In this document: one piece after another, positions 36,774 to 44,735 of the stretch
Layout of the letters: the number at the start of each line of letters is the position of its first letter
How positions within the stretch are numbered: the first letter of the stretch is position 1
Source of the DNA: Clostridia bacterium
Lineage (GTDB): Bacteria; Bacillota; Clostridia; Monoglobales; Monoglobaceae
Direction of reading: 5' to 3'
Assembly (NCBI GenBank): GCA_017436245.1
Contig: JAFSDN010000051.1
Span: 1 to 46,235, forward strand
DNA: 46,235 nucleotides
The notes under the pieces: model-generated
What the model was told of the DNA's origin: nothing
The model's database searches: none
What the model saw: only the letters and a program-made list of their open reading frames with translations
Position numbers and translations under genes: made by a program

Positions 36774-37261
36774 CGGAGAAGCCCCATTTCCCTGAGAATA
36801 TCCTCCTGATAACCAAACATTTCTTCCTCATCCTCAGGAGTCATATGGTCATAACCAAACAAGTGAAGCATGGAATGAACCGTCAAAAATCCAATCTCCC
36901 GTTCAAAGGAATGTCCGTATTCCTCTGCCTGCTCAGCCGCCTTTTCAAGAGAAATCACAATATCCCCCAAAAACAGCTCGCCATTGGGAGTAAATTCCTT
37001 ACATTCTTCAAGAATGTTGCCCTCCTCATCGTATTCGAGCAAAGGGAACGAGAGAACATCCGTGGCACGGTCAATGTTTCGGTGTTCACGGTTCAGCTCA
37101 CGGATTTCCTCATTGTCGGTGAACATAAGGCTGATTTCCGCCTTGCTTCCAAACTCAAAATCCATGTAATCAAGAGCCGCCTTCACCGCCTGTCGCACCA
37201 GGTCACGGATTTCCTTTGTGACCTTAAATTTTTTCTGATTATTTCTGATTGCTACCTTCAT
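36770..37261 (-). CDS. ybeY: Endoribonuclease YbeY (rRNA maturation factor)
   Basis: YbeY is a zinc-dependent RNase involved in 16S rRNA 3' maturation and ribosome quality control. The 163-residue protein has the metal-binding motif HSMLHLFGYDH (about 129-139) and an upstream conserved LNREHRNIDRATDVLSFPL. It overlaps the phoH stop by 23 nt and dgkA by 4 nt, so these genes are one operon. Confidence 0.96.
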   Translation of the reverse strand: MKVAIRNNQKKFKVTKEIRDLVRQAVKAALDYMDFEFGSKAEISLMFTDNEEIRELNREHRNIDRATDVLSFPLLEYDEEGNILEECKEFTPNGELFLGDIVISLEKAAEQAEEYGHSFEREIGFLTVHSMLHLFGYDHMTPEDEEEMFGYQEDILREMGLLR

Positions 37262-38252
37262 TTATTCTTCTTCCTCTTCCGCTGAATTTTGCAACCCTTT
37301 CACGTTCAAGAGTCTTTTTTTCATATGCCTTAACAATCCTCTGCACAAGGGGATGTCGCACAACATCCGCCTCGCTGAGATACATAAATTCAATTCCTTC
37401 AATATTTTTCAGGACAATTTCAGCATCACGAAGTCCCGACTTTTTGTTTCCGGGCAGGTCAATCTGAGTGATGTCGCCTGTCACAACAATCTTTGACGAA
37501 AATCCCATACGAGTCAGGAACATCTTCATCTGTTCGGCGGTGGTGTTCTGTGCCTCATCAAGAATGATGAATGCATCGTCAAGTGTTCTTCCTCTCATGT
37601 ATGCCAAAGGAGCAACCTCAATCAGTCCTCGCTCCACATTTTTGTGGAATGCCTCGCCACCGAGCATATCGCCAAGAGCATCAAAAAGGGGTCTCAGATA
37701 CGGGTCAACCTTCTCCTGCATATCCCCCGGAAGAAATCCCAGTGACTCACCGGCTTCAACCGCAGGACGAGTGAGAATAATCTTGTTGACCTCCTTGTTT
37801 TTGAAAGCCTTCACAGCCATTGCAACAGCAAGATAAGTTTTTCCCGTTCCGGCAGGACCTATGCCAAAAACAATGGAATTCTTTTCGATTGCGGAGATAT
37901 ACTTTTTTTGTCCGAGAGTTTTTGCACGAATGGGAGTCCCTCTTGATGTTATGCAAACGCAATCCTGACCAAGAGTGGTCAACTCCTCGTCATTGCCCTC
38001 CTCAATCTGAGACATAACGTAGCGAACCTCCTGTTCGCCGATTGCCGTACCTCCGTGTGCCATTCCAAGAAGATTGTTGATTACCCTTGTTGCCTTGTCA
38101 ACGGCTTCAGGCTCACCGCCCACCTTGATTTCAGAACCACGGTTGATAACCGCAACATCAAAGGTCTTTTCAATCAATCTGATATTTTCATCAAAGCTCC
38201 CGAAGAGATTAATCAAAAGCTCCATTTTTTCAACTTCAATATGACGTTCCAT
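37239..38252 (-). CDS. PhoH-like ATPase (YbeZ)
   Basis: This 337-residue protein has an N-terminal KH-like part and a C-terminal P-loop ATPase: FGIGPAGTGKTYLA (about 131-144), ILTRPAVEAGESLGFLPGD, FIILDEAQNTT and VVTGDITQIDLP. PhoH/YbeZ is a helicase-like partner of YbeY, consistent with its place directly upstream. AAAGGA is 7 nt before the ATG. It is not phosphate-specific despite its name. Confidence 0.95.
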   Translation of the reverse strand: MERHIEVEKMELLINLFGSFDENIRLIEKTFDVAVINRGSEIKVGGEPEAVDKATRVINNLLGMAHGGTAIGEQEVRYVMSQIEEGNDEELTTLGQDCVCITSRGTPIRAKTLGQKKYISAIEKNSIVFGIGPAGTGKTYLAVAMAVKAFKNKEVNKIILTRPAVEAGESLGFLPGDMQEKVDPYLRPLFDALGDMLGGEAFHKNVERGLIEVAPLAYMRGRTLDDAFIILDEAQNTTAEQMKMFLTRMGFSSKIVVTGDITQIDLPGNKKSGLRDAEIVLKNIEGIEFMYLSEADVVRHPLVQRIVKAYEKKTLERERVAKFSGRGRRINEGSNQK

Positions 38253-38296
38253 AGAAGAATCCTTTCTTATCCAATGTTAAAAAACACATAATTTAC

Positions 38297-39520
38297 CTAT
38301 TTTATCTCATTTATATCATACTCCAAAAGCTCCGTTTTGTCAATAACTCTTTGCTGTCCGATGTCCTCAAAACACACATATTCAACAGTGACCGTAACTC
38401 CGTTTTCACTCTCGGCAAAGCTCACCCTTTTGTCAAGAATTTTTGCATCGGCGGGAACTTCCTTTTTCAATTCAGCCTCCAGCTCCTCTGCCCCGAATTC
38501 AATGGTTTTTTCAAGACTGCGGTTTTTCTTTTCTGTTTTATATTCAACATAATTCTTTGACGTCACAAACACCGAAGGCAAAAAAGATACGGGAGCCTTG
38601 TATTCATTTTTCTGCTCATTCACATCACACTTTTCAAAAGGATTTGCCTCACCTCTGTAAAGCCTCAGCTCCTTGCCCATAACCGAAAGGCTGTATCTCT
38701 TTTTTTCCTGCCCCGTATATATTTTTTCAATATATTCAAAAGTATATTCACCTGATTTTTTATAACTCGTTTCGGCATATATTTCACCAAAGGAATGAAC
38801 AAATCTCATACCCTTTGCCTCGCTGTCAACAACTCCGCTCACAAGCAAATCGCCCTTTTCAACAAAGCTGTTGAGAGCCACAAGATGCTTCCCTGACCTG
38901 ACCTCCATCCGTTTAACCACTCCGTCCTTTTCGGCCACAATATCGCATGGCACATCAGCATCAACCCTGATTGGAGTGTCAAGACGTTCCTTTATTTCAA
39001 CACAGACCCTTGACCCCTTCAGGCTTATTCCAATCCACGCAATATCGTCAAACCTTGACATCATCCTGTTTTGTACTGAAGTATCATCAATTTTGTTGGT
39101 AACCGCTCCGTGATAAACCCCACATTCCCTCAAGCCCACAAGGATTTCTTTTGTGTCAATCCGCTCATTTCCCACCACATCAATTCCCACAATATGGCTT
39201 GACAAATACCAGAGAATAACAAAAAAAAGCACAACTCCTGCCAATGCCGCCTTGCGTTTTCTGTATCTGTGCAAAAGAAAGGGCAGACCGTGCCTTTCGG
39301 TTATGGAAACACGGGTTCGGGTTTTTCTTGCAATCTCACGTATTTCACGGAAGCCTGCAATGCTTATGCAGGCAGTGATGCGTTCCTGCCCCAATCGCCT
39401 CACATTGCTGAGATAAATTCCCCGACGCATACAGATATTCAAAAAACGTTCACAAAAATGACCTTCGGCGCAAATCACAACATATCCCTTCAAAAACACA
39501 GCAGCTTTTTCAATCCACAC
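38297..39520 (-). CDS. yqfD: Sporulation protein YqfD
   Basis: This 407-residue protein of the YqfD family has a soluble N-terminus, one membrane helix (ALAGVVLFFVILWYL, about 91-105) and a large domain beyond it that would be extracytoplasmic (VGIDVVGNERI, DIAWIGISLKGSRVCVEIKER). YqfD is expressed in the mother cell and needed for efficient sporulation; its mechanism is unknown. The start is GTG at 39520, preceded by AGAGGG, 4 nt after the yqfC stop. yqfC-yqfD-phoH is the usual clostridial order. Confidence 0.93.
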   Translation of the reverse strand: MWIEKAAVFLKGYVVICAEGHFCERFLNICMRRGIYLSNVRRLGQERITACISIAGFREIREIARKTRTRVSITERHGLPFLLHRYRKRKAALAGVVLFFVILWYLSSHIVGIDVVGNERIDTKEILVGLRECGVYHGAVTNKIDDTSVQNRMMSRFDDIAWIGISLKGSRVCVEIKERLDTPIRVDADVPCDIVAEKDGVVKRMEVRSGKHLVALNSFVEKGDLLVSGVVDSEAKGMRFVHSFGEIYAETSYKKSGEYTFEYIEKIYTGQEKKRYSLSVMGKELRLYRGEANPFEKCDVNEQKNEYKAPVSFLPSVFVTSKNYVEYKTEKKNRSLEKTIEFGAEELEAELKKEVPADAKILDKRVSFAESENGVTVTVEYVCFEDIGQQRVIDKTELLEYDINEIK

Positions 39521-39524
39521 ACTA

Positions 39525-39827
39525 TCATCCCTCTTTCACAAAACCCATACTGTCAATTACGCCTGCAACAAAAATCATTTCCTGAGTGACGCTTCTGATT
39601 TCCAGATTTTCCCCCGCTATTCTGATGCTTCGGGGATTGGCCTCAAGAACAATTCTTTGGGGCGTATATTCCGAAATGCCTTTATAATTTTCAATAACCG
39701 CCTCACAGTTTCCAATCATTACAATTTTTGGAACATCAAGAACAATTTCCTTTGATGCCTCAAAGCCATCGGCAATTTTTTCACGCAAAGTCTGTTTTTC
39801 GCCTTTTTCCGCACGCTTTTTCCGCAA
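39525..39827 (-). CDS. yqfC: Sporulation protein YqfC
   Basis: This 100-residue protein has the YqfC pattern: a basic N-terminus, VLDVPKIVMIGNCEAVIENYKGI, and RSIRIAGENLEIRSVTQEMIFVAGVI. It is a mother-cell sporulation protein of unknown mechanism, always close to yqfD. The start is a TTG at 39827 with GAGGTG 7 nt upstream. It heads the long minus-strand run down to recO. I could not find a convincing sigma-A or sigma-E promoter in the 91-nt gap to ylbJ. Confidence 0.93.
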   Translation of the reverse strand: MRKKRAEKGEKQTLREKIADGFEASKEIVLDVPKIVMIGNCEAVIENYKGISEYTPQRIVLEANPRSIRIAGENLEIRSVTQEMIFVAGVIDSMGFVKEG

Positions 39828-39918
39828 ATATAATCACCTCTCCTACAAAACTTTATGCTTAAATCCGCCGGTTAATGAATATATATACATAAACCATTTC
39901 CGAAAGGTATGAATAATT

Positions 39919-41019
39919 ATGATTTCAAACACCCAAAGAATATTCAAAGGCATAATCACGGTGCTGACCCTGTATCTCACTGTTTTTCTTGTCATTCTGC
40001 CTCAGAACTGTCTTTCAGCCGCAAAGGAAGGACTTTCGCTGTGCCTCAACAACGTAATCCCCTCCCTATTTCCCTTTTTTGTGTGCAGCGGAATTCTTGC
40101 GGAGTCAGGCTTCTCGGTGCTTTGCAGCCGTTTTCTTTCCTCATTTATGCGTCCCCTTTTCCGTCTTCCCGGTGCAGGAGCAATGACCTTTCTTCTGGGT
40201 ACGGTCAGCGGCTATCCCGTGGGAGCTTCCTCTGCTGCCCAGCTCTATTCATCAGGACAATGCACCCTTGCCGAAGCACAGCGGATGACCTCATTCTGCA
40301 ACAATTCAAGTCCCATTTTTATTATTGGATTGGTTGGCACAGGCTTGCTGGGCAACCCTTCCATTGGCTATCTTTTGTATGCCTCGCACATAGTATCGGC
40401 ACTAATCACAGGTCTGATTTTCAGGTTTTACGGCAAAGAGCCTTCCTCATCAATGCGAACACTCCCGTCCTCCGGCCACGGGCACACAAAAAAAACCGCC
40501 CTTTTCTCCTTTGGCGGAATAATCGACCGTTCGGTTTTTTCCACACTGAAGGTGTGCGGTTTTATTATTTTCTTTTCAGTATTTGCCCAGGGAATCCCCT
40601 CTTTTGGCGGAAAGCCCTATCTTTGCAGTTTTATTGAAATTGCAGGGGGTACACAGCTTTTGGTTCAGGCCGCCCCGACCCATAGGTTCTTTTTGCCCGT
40701 GCTCTCATTCTTTCTCGGCTTTTCGGGACTGTCGGTTATGCTTCAGATTGCATCAATCATTATCCCCCAAGGCCTTTCAATGAAGCCCGTTGCTGTGGGC
40801 AAGCTTCTTCAGGGGATTTTTTCCTTTGTCATAACCCTGCTTCTGACAAACGTATTCCCCGTAACTCAAGCAGCCTCCGTCACCGCCGATTACAGCTCAT
40901 TCCCAACAGAAATTTCCGTCCCCGATTCAATCCTTTCCGCCCTTTTATCGGTGTTCTTTGTTGTTATGCTTCTGAAAGGGATAATCTTCCTTTCCTCAAA
41001 GTCAAAAATCGGGGGTTGA
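39919..41019 (+). CDS. ylbJ: Sporulation integral membrane protein YlbJ
   Basis: This 366-residue multi-pass membrane protein of the nucleoside-transporter-like Gate family has NNVIPSLFPFFVCSGILAE, TVSGYPVGASSAAQLY and CNNSSPIFIIGLVG in the first half and FLGFSGLSVMLQI in the second, matching YlbJ. It is needed for spore cortex formation in Bacillus. AAAGGT is about 10 nt before the ATG. Its stop lies 4 nt from the stop of the convergent GTPase-nuclease gene with no terminator between, so transcripts may overlap. Confidence 0.93.
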   Translation: MISNTQRIFKGIITVLTLYLTVFLVILPQNCLSAAKEGLSLCLNNVIPSLFPFFVCSGILAESGFSVLCSRFLSSFMRPLFRLPGAGAMTFLLGTVSGYPVGASSAAQLYSSGQCTLAEAQRMTSFCNNSSPIFIIGLVGTGLLGNPSIGYLLYASHIVSALITGLIFRFYGKEPSSSMRTLPSSGHGHTKKTALFSFGGIIDRSVFSTLKVCGFIIFFSVFAQGIPSFGGKPYLCSFIEIAGGTQLLVQAAPTHRFFLPVLSFFLGFSGLSVMLQIASIIIPQGLSMKPVAVGKLLQGIFSFVITLLLTNVFPVTQAASVTADYSSFPTEISVPDSILSALLSVFFVVMLLKGIIFLSSKSKIGG

Positions 41020-41023
41020 TAAA

Positions 41024-43618
41024 TCAGCTTTCCATATGGGGGATTTTTATTTCGGTCAGCTTTTCATTTGTGTTGATGTCGTTCAGAATACTTTCCAGCT
41101 TTTCTTCCGCAAGCTCAATGTCCTTCAGGAACTCATCGGCAGAAATACGGAAAGCACCGCTCCCGAAAATTATAATCTGTTCAAGACGGTCAGAGGTTGC
41201 AACCCTGACGCTGTAATTCTTTCTGCTGATGTCACGGGCGGTACGTTCAATGTAGCTGTCGGCAGTTTCGGCTTCCTTGGTGTATACCACATCAAGATTT
41301 CCGATGCGTTCACAGCTCCCCTGTCCCCCTTTGACCTTGTAGGCATCAAACACAACAATTATTTCGCAATTACGCATCTCTTTGTAGTTTGAAAGACGAT
41401 TGATGAGGTAATTGCGGGCAATGTCAAGGTCTTCAGTTGAGGCATTGTTCAGGTCAAACCACGCAAAAAGCACGTTGTATCCGTCAACCAGAAGATATTC
41501 GCCACGCATAGGCTGTGCCGCCTTATATTTCTTTGCAACAGCTTCGGGTAGCTTCTGGGATTTGAAGCTTGTGTGGGGCTTTCGCTGTACCTTGCCGTAT
41601 GTCCGCTCAAAAATCCGCATCAACTCATCATCATCCGCATAGTTGGAGCTTCGTTTCGGAGCTTTTTGCGCCACAGAAATCTCTTCTGCGGCTTTTTTTC
41701 GCGTGTCCTCAATATGCATATGTTCATGAACCCTATCCCACTTAACAACAAACCCTGCACCGTGCTCACAAAATACTGAATCAGGGGTATTGAGAGTATC
41801 CTGTTCGGGGTCATAGCCCATGGCTTCAATAATTTCATCCTGATTTTTGCATGGCTCGTAGCCCCCGGGCATACATTCAAGAGAGCCAAGCCCGTGAGTG
41901 TATGCGCGGACATCAGCTGAATAGTTGCACATACTCACAACAGGCGCATAGCCCTTCAGCACGGAAAAATCCCCTTTGTTTTCGGGCGGGGTGAACTTTC
42001 CGCCCATATTCTGAATATCGGTCATTGCCCGTCCAAGGGATGCTGTGGGTACGGTCAGGGTGAAGCTGTACCACGGTTCAAGTAGAACAGACTGTGCCTG
42101 CATAAGACCCTGACGGACAGCCCGGTAGGTGGATTGTCGGAAGTCGCCGCCCTCGGTGTGCTTCTTGTGTGCGCGTCCTGCAACAAGAGTGACTTTCATA
42201 TCGGTTATGGGCGAGCCTGTGAGAACCCCCAGATGTGTTTTTTCCTCCAGGTGAGTCAGTATCAGCCTTTGCCAGTTCTTTTCAAGCAAATCTTCACCAC
42301 AGTCAGTTGCGAACACCAAACCGCTTCCCGGCTTGCCCGGTTCAAGAATAAGGTGAACCTCGGCATAATGACGCAAGGGTTCAAAATGTCCCACACCAAG
42401 AACGGTATCACGAATAGTTTCCTTATATATAATACTCCCCTGTTCAAATGCCACATTCATATCAAAACGTTCCTTCAGAACTGACCTGAGAACCTCAGAC
42501 TGAATTTCACCCATAAGCTGAATGTGAATTTCGTTCAGCTGCTCATGCCACACGGTATGGAGCTGTGGGTCTTCCTCCTGATACTTTTTCAGATTACGCA
42601 GGGCGGTATTTACGTCATATCCCTCGTCCAAAACCACCTTGTACGAAAATACCGGTTCAAAAGTGAAGCTTGTCAAATCCTGCTCAAATCCAAGCCCCTG
42701 TCCGGCAAAGGTTCGGGTCAGGCCCGAAACGGCACAGATTGTTCCCGTGTCTGCCTTCTGCTCATTTTGGTATTTAAGACCCGAATAAATTCTGATTTCA
42801 TTCACCTTTTCTTCATTTATAATATCCTTCACGCAAAGACTTCCGCCGGTTATTTTCAAATGGGTCAGGCGATTTCCCCTTTCGTCGGTAGTTATTTTAA
42901 AGACCTTTGCCCCAAACCTGTCCTCCGGAGTGCAGGAACGGGTATAACGTTCAAGAGCAGAAATCAATTGGGTCACACCGTCTGTTTTCAGTGCCGAACC
43001 AAAGTAACAGGGAAAGAGCTTGCGTTCTGAAATGGCAAGAGCTATGGATTCCTCCAGAAATTCGCCCTTTTCAAAGAACTCGGCCATAAGCTGTTCACTG
43101 CATACCGCAAGGGATTCGGACTCTGCCGCAGATTTTTCGGATACCGCCTGCATATCAATACAAGCTGAGCTGAAGGTGTCTTTCAGCTCAGAAAGGAGCT
43201 TGTCACGGTCTGCAACTGCCATATCCATTTTGTTCACAAAAATAAAGGTGGGCACATTATAACGGCTGAGAACCTTCCACAGCGAGCTTGTGTGACTCTG
43301 AACCCCGTCAGAGGCGCTTATGAGAAGGATGGCATAGTCAAGAACACCAAGAACTCTCTCGGTCTCTGCCGAAAAATCAACGTGACCCGGAGTGTCAAGG
43401 AGAGTAAACTCGCATGCATCGGTTGAAAATGTTGCCTGCTTTGAAAAAATGGTTATTCCCCGATTCCGTTCAATTTCATTTGTGTCTAAAAAAGCATCCC
43501 TGTTGTCCACTCTGCCCAGAGAGCGGATTTCTCCCGTAAGATATAAAAACGCTTCGGAAAGTGTGGTTTTTCCGGAGTCAACATGGGCAAGAACGCCAAT
43601 TGAAATCTTTTTTTTCAT
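41024..43618 (-). CDS. TetM-like translational GTPase fused to a Rae1/YacP-type NYN ribonuclease domain
   Basis: This 864-residue protein has two parts. Residues 1 to about 640 are an EF-G/TetM-like GTPase: AHVDSGKTT (11-19), RGITIFSKQ, DTPGHVD (about 75-81), VNKMD (about 125-129), then domains II-V, of which GRAMTDIQNMGG, HGLGSLECMPGGYEP belong to the ribosome-facing end. After a charged linker, residues from about 704 match YacP/Rae1: LLVDGYNVL (Asp712), IVVFDAYKVKGG (Asp758), YTKEAETADSYIE (Asp787) and RVATSDRLEQIIIFGSGA (Asp810). All the acidic residues are present. Ribosomal protection GTPases remove tetracycline, and Rae1 of Bacillus cuts mRNA in the ribosomal A site. A factor that uses the GTPase to reach the A site and cut mRNA there is an inference. 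Tetracycline resistance cannot be assumed. ATG 43618 has GGAG 7 nt upstream. Confidence 0.9.
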   Translation of the reverse strand: MKKKISIGVLAHVDSGKTTLSEAFLYLTGEIRSLGRVDNRDAFLDTNEIERNRGITIFSKQATFSTDACEFTLLDTPGHVDFSAETERVLGVLDYAILLISASDGVQSHTSSLWKVLSRYNVPTFIFVNKMDMAVADRDKLLSELKDTFSSACIDMQAVSEKSAAESESLAVCSEQLMAEFFEKGEFLEESIALAISERKLFPCYFGSALKTDGVTQLISALERYTRSCTPEDRFGAKVFKITTDERGNRLTHLKITGGSLCVKDIINEEKVNEIRIYSGLKYQNEQKADTGTICAVSGLTRTFAGQGLGFEQDLTSFTFEPVFSYKVVLDEGYDVNTALRNLKKYQEEDPQLHTVWHEQLNEIHIQLMGEIQSEVLRSVLKERFDMNVAFEQGSIIYKETIRDTVLGVGHFEPLRHYAEVHLILEPGKPGSGLVFATDCGEDLLEKNWQRLILTHLEEKTHLGVLTGSPITDMKVTLVAGRAHKKHTEGGDFRQSTYRAVRQGLMQAQSVLLEPWYSFTLTVPTASLGRAMTDIQNMGGKFTPPENKGDFSVLKGYAPVVSMCNYSADVRAYTHGLGSLECMPGGYEPCKNQDEIIEAMGYDPEQDTLNTPDSVFCEHGAGFVVKWDRVHEHMHIEDTRKKAAEEISVAQKAPKRSSNYADDDELMRIFERTYGKVQRKPHTSFKSQKLPEAVAKKYKAAQPMRGEYLLVDGYNVLFAWFDLNNASTEDLDIARNYLINRLSNYKEMRNCEIIVVFDAYKVKGGQGSCERIGNLDVVYTKEAETADSYIERTARDISRKNYSVRVATSDRLEQIIIFGSGAFRISADEFLKDIELAEEKLESILNDINTNEKLTEIKIPHMES

Positions 43619-43653
43619 AAAAGTACTCCACAATATATTGTTATTTTCTTTTA

Positions 43654-43682
43654 TTATACCAATCTATATCTTGTGTGTCAAC
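43654..43682 (-). promoter_or_regulatory. Consensus promoter of the GTPase-nuclease gene
   Basis: TTGACA at 43682-43677 and TATAAT at 43659-43654, both perfect, have a 17-nt spacer. Transcription should start near 43647, leaving a leader of about 28 nt. That is too short for the leader-peptide attenuation seen upstream of tetM. Confidence 0.87.
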
Positions 43683-43843
43683 ACCTGTTTTTAAGTTAAT
43701 TTTTTCGAAAAATTATACCCATTTTGCAGAAAAATACACAAAAAATAAAAAATTTTTTGAGGAATAATTTTCGTCAAACCTTGATGCCGTGTGGGTTTGA
43801 GCCTTTGCAAGGAAAATGGCTGAAAAAATTATGAATTTGGGTA
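43683..43843. other. AT-rich intergenic stretch without a recognisable gene
   Basis: This lies between two divergent consensus promoters, inside a 356-nt gap. It contains A/T runs, a short TTTTTTCGAAAAA palindrome near 43706 and CCTTG...CAAGG spanning about 43779-43812. I see no open reading frame with a ribosome site and no known RNA. Confidence 0.4.
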
Positions 43844-43872
43844 TTGACAATTGGGAACAACTAATATATAAT
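43844..43872 (+). promoter_or_regulatory. Consensus promoter of nrdG-nrdD
   Basis: TTGACA (43844-43849) and TATAAT (43867-43872), both perfect, have a 17-nt spacer. The leader to the ATG at 43975 is about 96 nt. I could not make out a clear NrdR box. Confidence 0.82.
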
Positions 43873-43974
43873 ATCAATATGTAGCGGTCAAGCAAAAAAC
43901 CAAAAACTATATCTTGTGTTTTCCACTCTTTGCAGACACAAGTGAACAATTACCCCGCCACAGGAGGAAAATCC

Positions 43975-44670
43975 ATGAAAATAGGCGGACTTATGAAGAT
44001 GACTCTTCTGGATTATCCCGGAAAAATTGCTTGCACGGTATTTCTGGAGGGTTGCAATTTCAGATGTCCTTTTTGTCACAATTTACCGATAGTTGATTCC
44101 TGCTCCTCGGATAAGATGTCTGAGGAGGAATTTTTCACCTTTCTGACAAAAAGGCAAGGGCTTCTTGACGGAGTGTGCGTCACTGGCGGCGAACCGCTTC
44201 TGAATCCCGGAATTTTTGATTTTTTGAAAAAAATCAAGGATTTGGGCTTCAACGTCAAGCTGGACACTAACGGAAGCCTTCCCAAAAAGCTCCGGGAGAT
44301 TGTCGGACTTGGACTTTGCGATTATGTTGCAATGGACATAAAAAATTCACCGGCAAAGTATTCTGAAACCTCCGGCTGTCACAAAATTACCTTTGATTCG
44401 GTTCGGGATAGTATAGATTTCCTTAAAGCATCCGAAATCCCCCATGAATTCAGGACAACGGTTGTGAAGGAATTTCACACATCAGAGGACGTTGCCGAAA
44501 TTGCACGGATTATCGGGAAGGACGAAAATTATTTTATTCAGCCCTTCCGTGACGGTGAAACGGTTATTCAAAGGGGACTCACGGAATTTGATTCCGAAGA
44601 GCTGAAGGAGCTTTTGGAGGAAGCAAGAGAGTTTGCTCCAAAAACACAAATCAGAGGCGCTGAGTTGTAG
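43975..44670 (+). CDS. nrdG: Anaerobic ribonucleotide reductase activating protein (radical SAM)
   Basis: This 231-residue radical SAM protein places the glycyl radical on NrdD. The iron-sulphur motif is CNFRCPFCHN (Cys27, Cys31, Cys34) and the SAM-binding VTGGEPLLNPG follows. The opening MTLLDYPGKIACTVFLEGC is typical of the clostridial NrdG subtype. GGAGG is 7 nt upstream of ATG 43975; the longer frame from 43930 has no site. nrdD follows on the same strand after 65 nt, the reverse of the more usual nrdD-nrdG order. Confidence 0.93.
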   Translation: MKIGGLMKMTLLDYPGKIACTVFLEGCNFRCPFCHNLPIVDSCSSDKMSEEEFFTFLTKRQGLLDGVCVTGGEPLLNPGIFDFLKKIKDLGFNVKLDTNGSLPKKLREIVGLGLCDYVAMDIKNSPAKYSETSGCHKITFDSVRDSIDFLKASEIPHEFRTTVVKEFHTSEDVAEIARIIGKDENYFIQPFRDGETVIQRGLTEFDSEELKELLEEAREFAPKTQIRGAEL

Positions 44671-44735
44671 AGGATAGGGCTTTGGCTCTTTTAAATATAT
44701 GTCATAGAAGACAAAAAAATAAAAGGAGAAGAATT

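Noticed and set aside
39828..39918. Sigma-E promoters for the divergent sporulation genes yqfC and ylbJ
   Set aside because: CATAAAGT and ATATATT resemble the two halves, but the spacing is about 20 nt where about 14 is needed.
41024..43618. Call as a tetracycline resistance gene
   Set aside because: Similarity to TetM is at the domain level only. The C-terminal nuclease domain, the lack of a leader attenuator and the housekeeping context make resistance an unsupported label.
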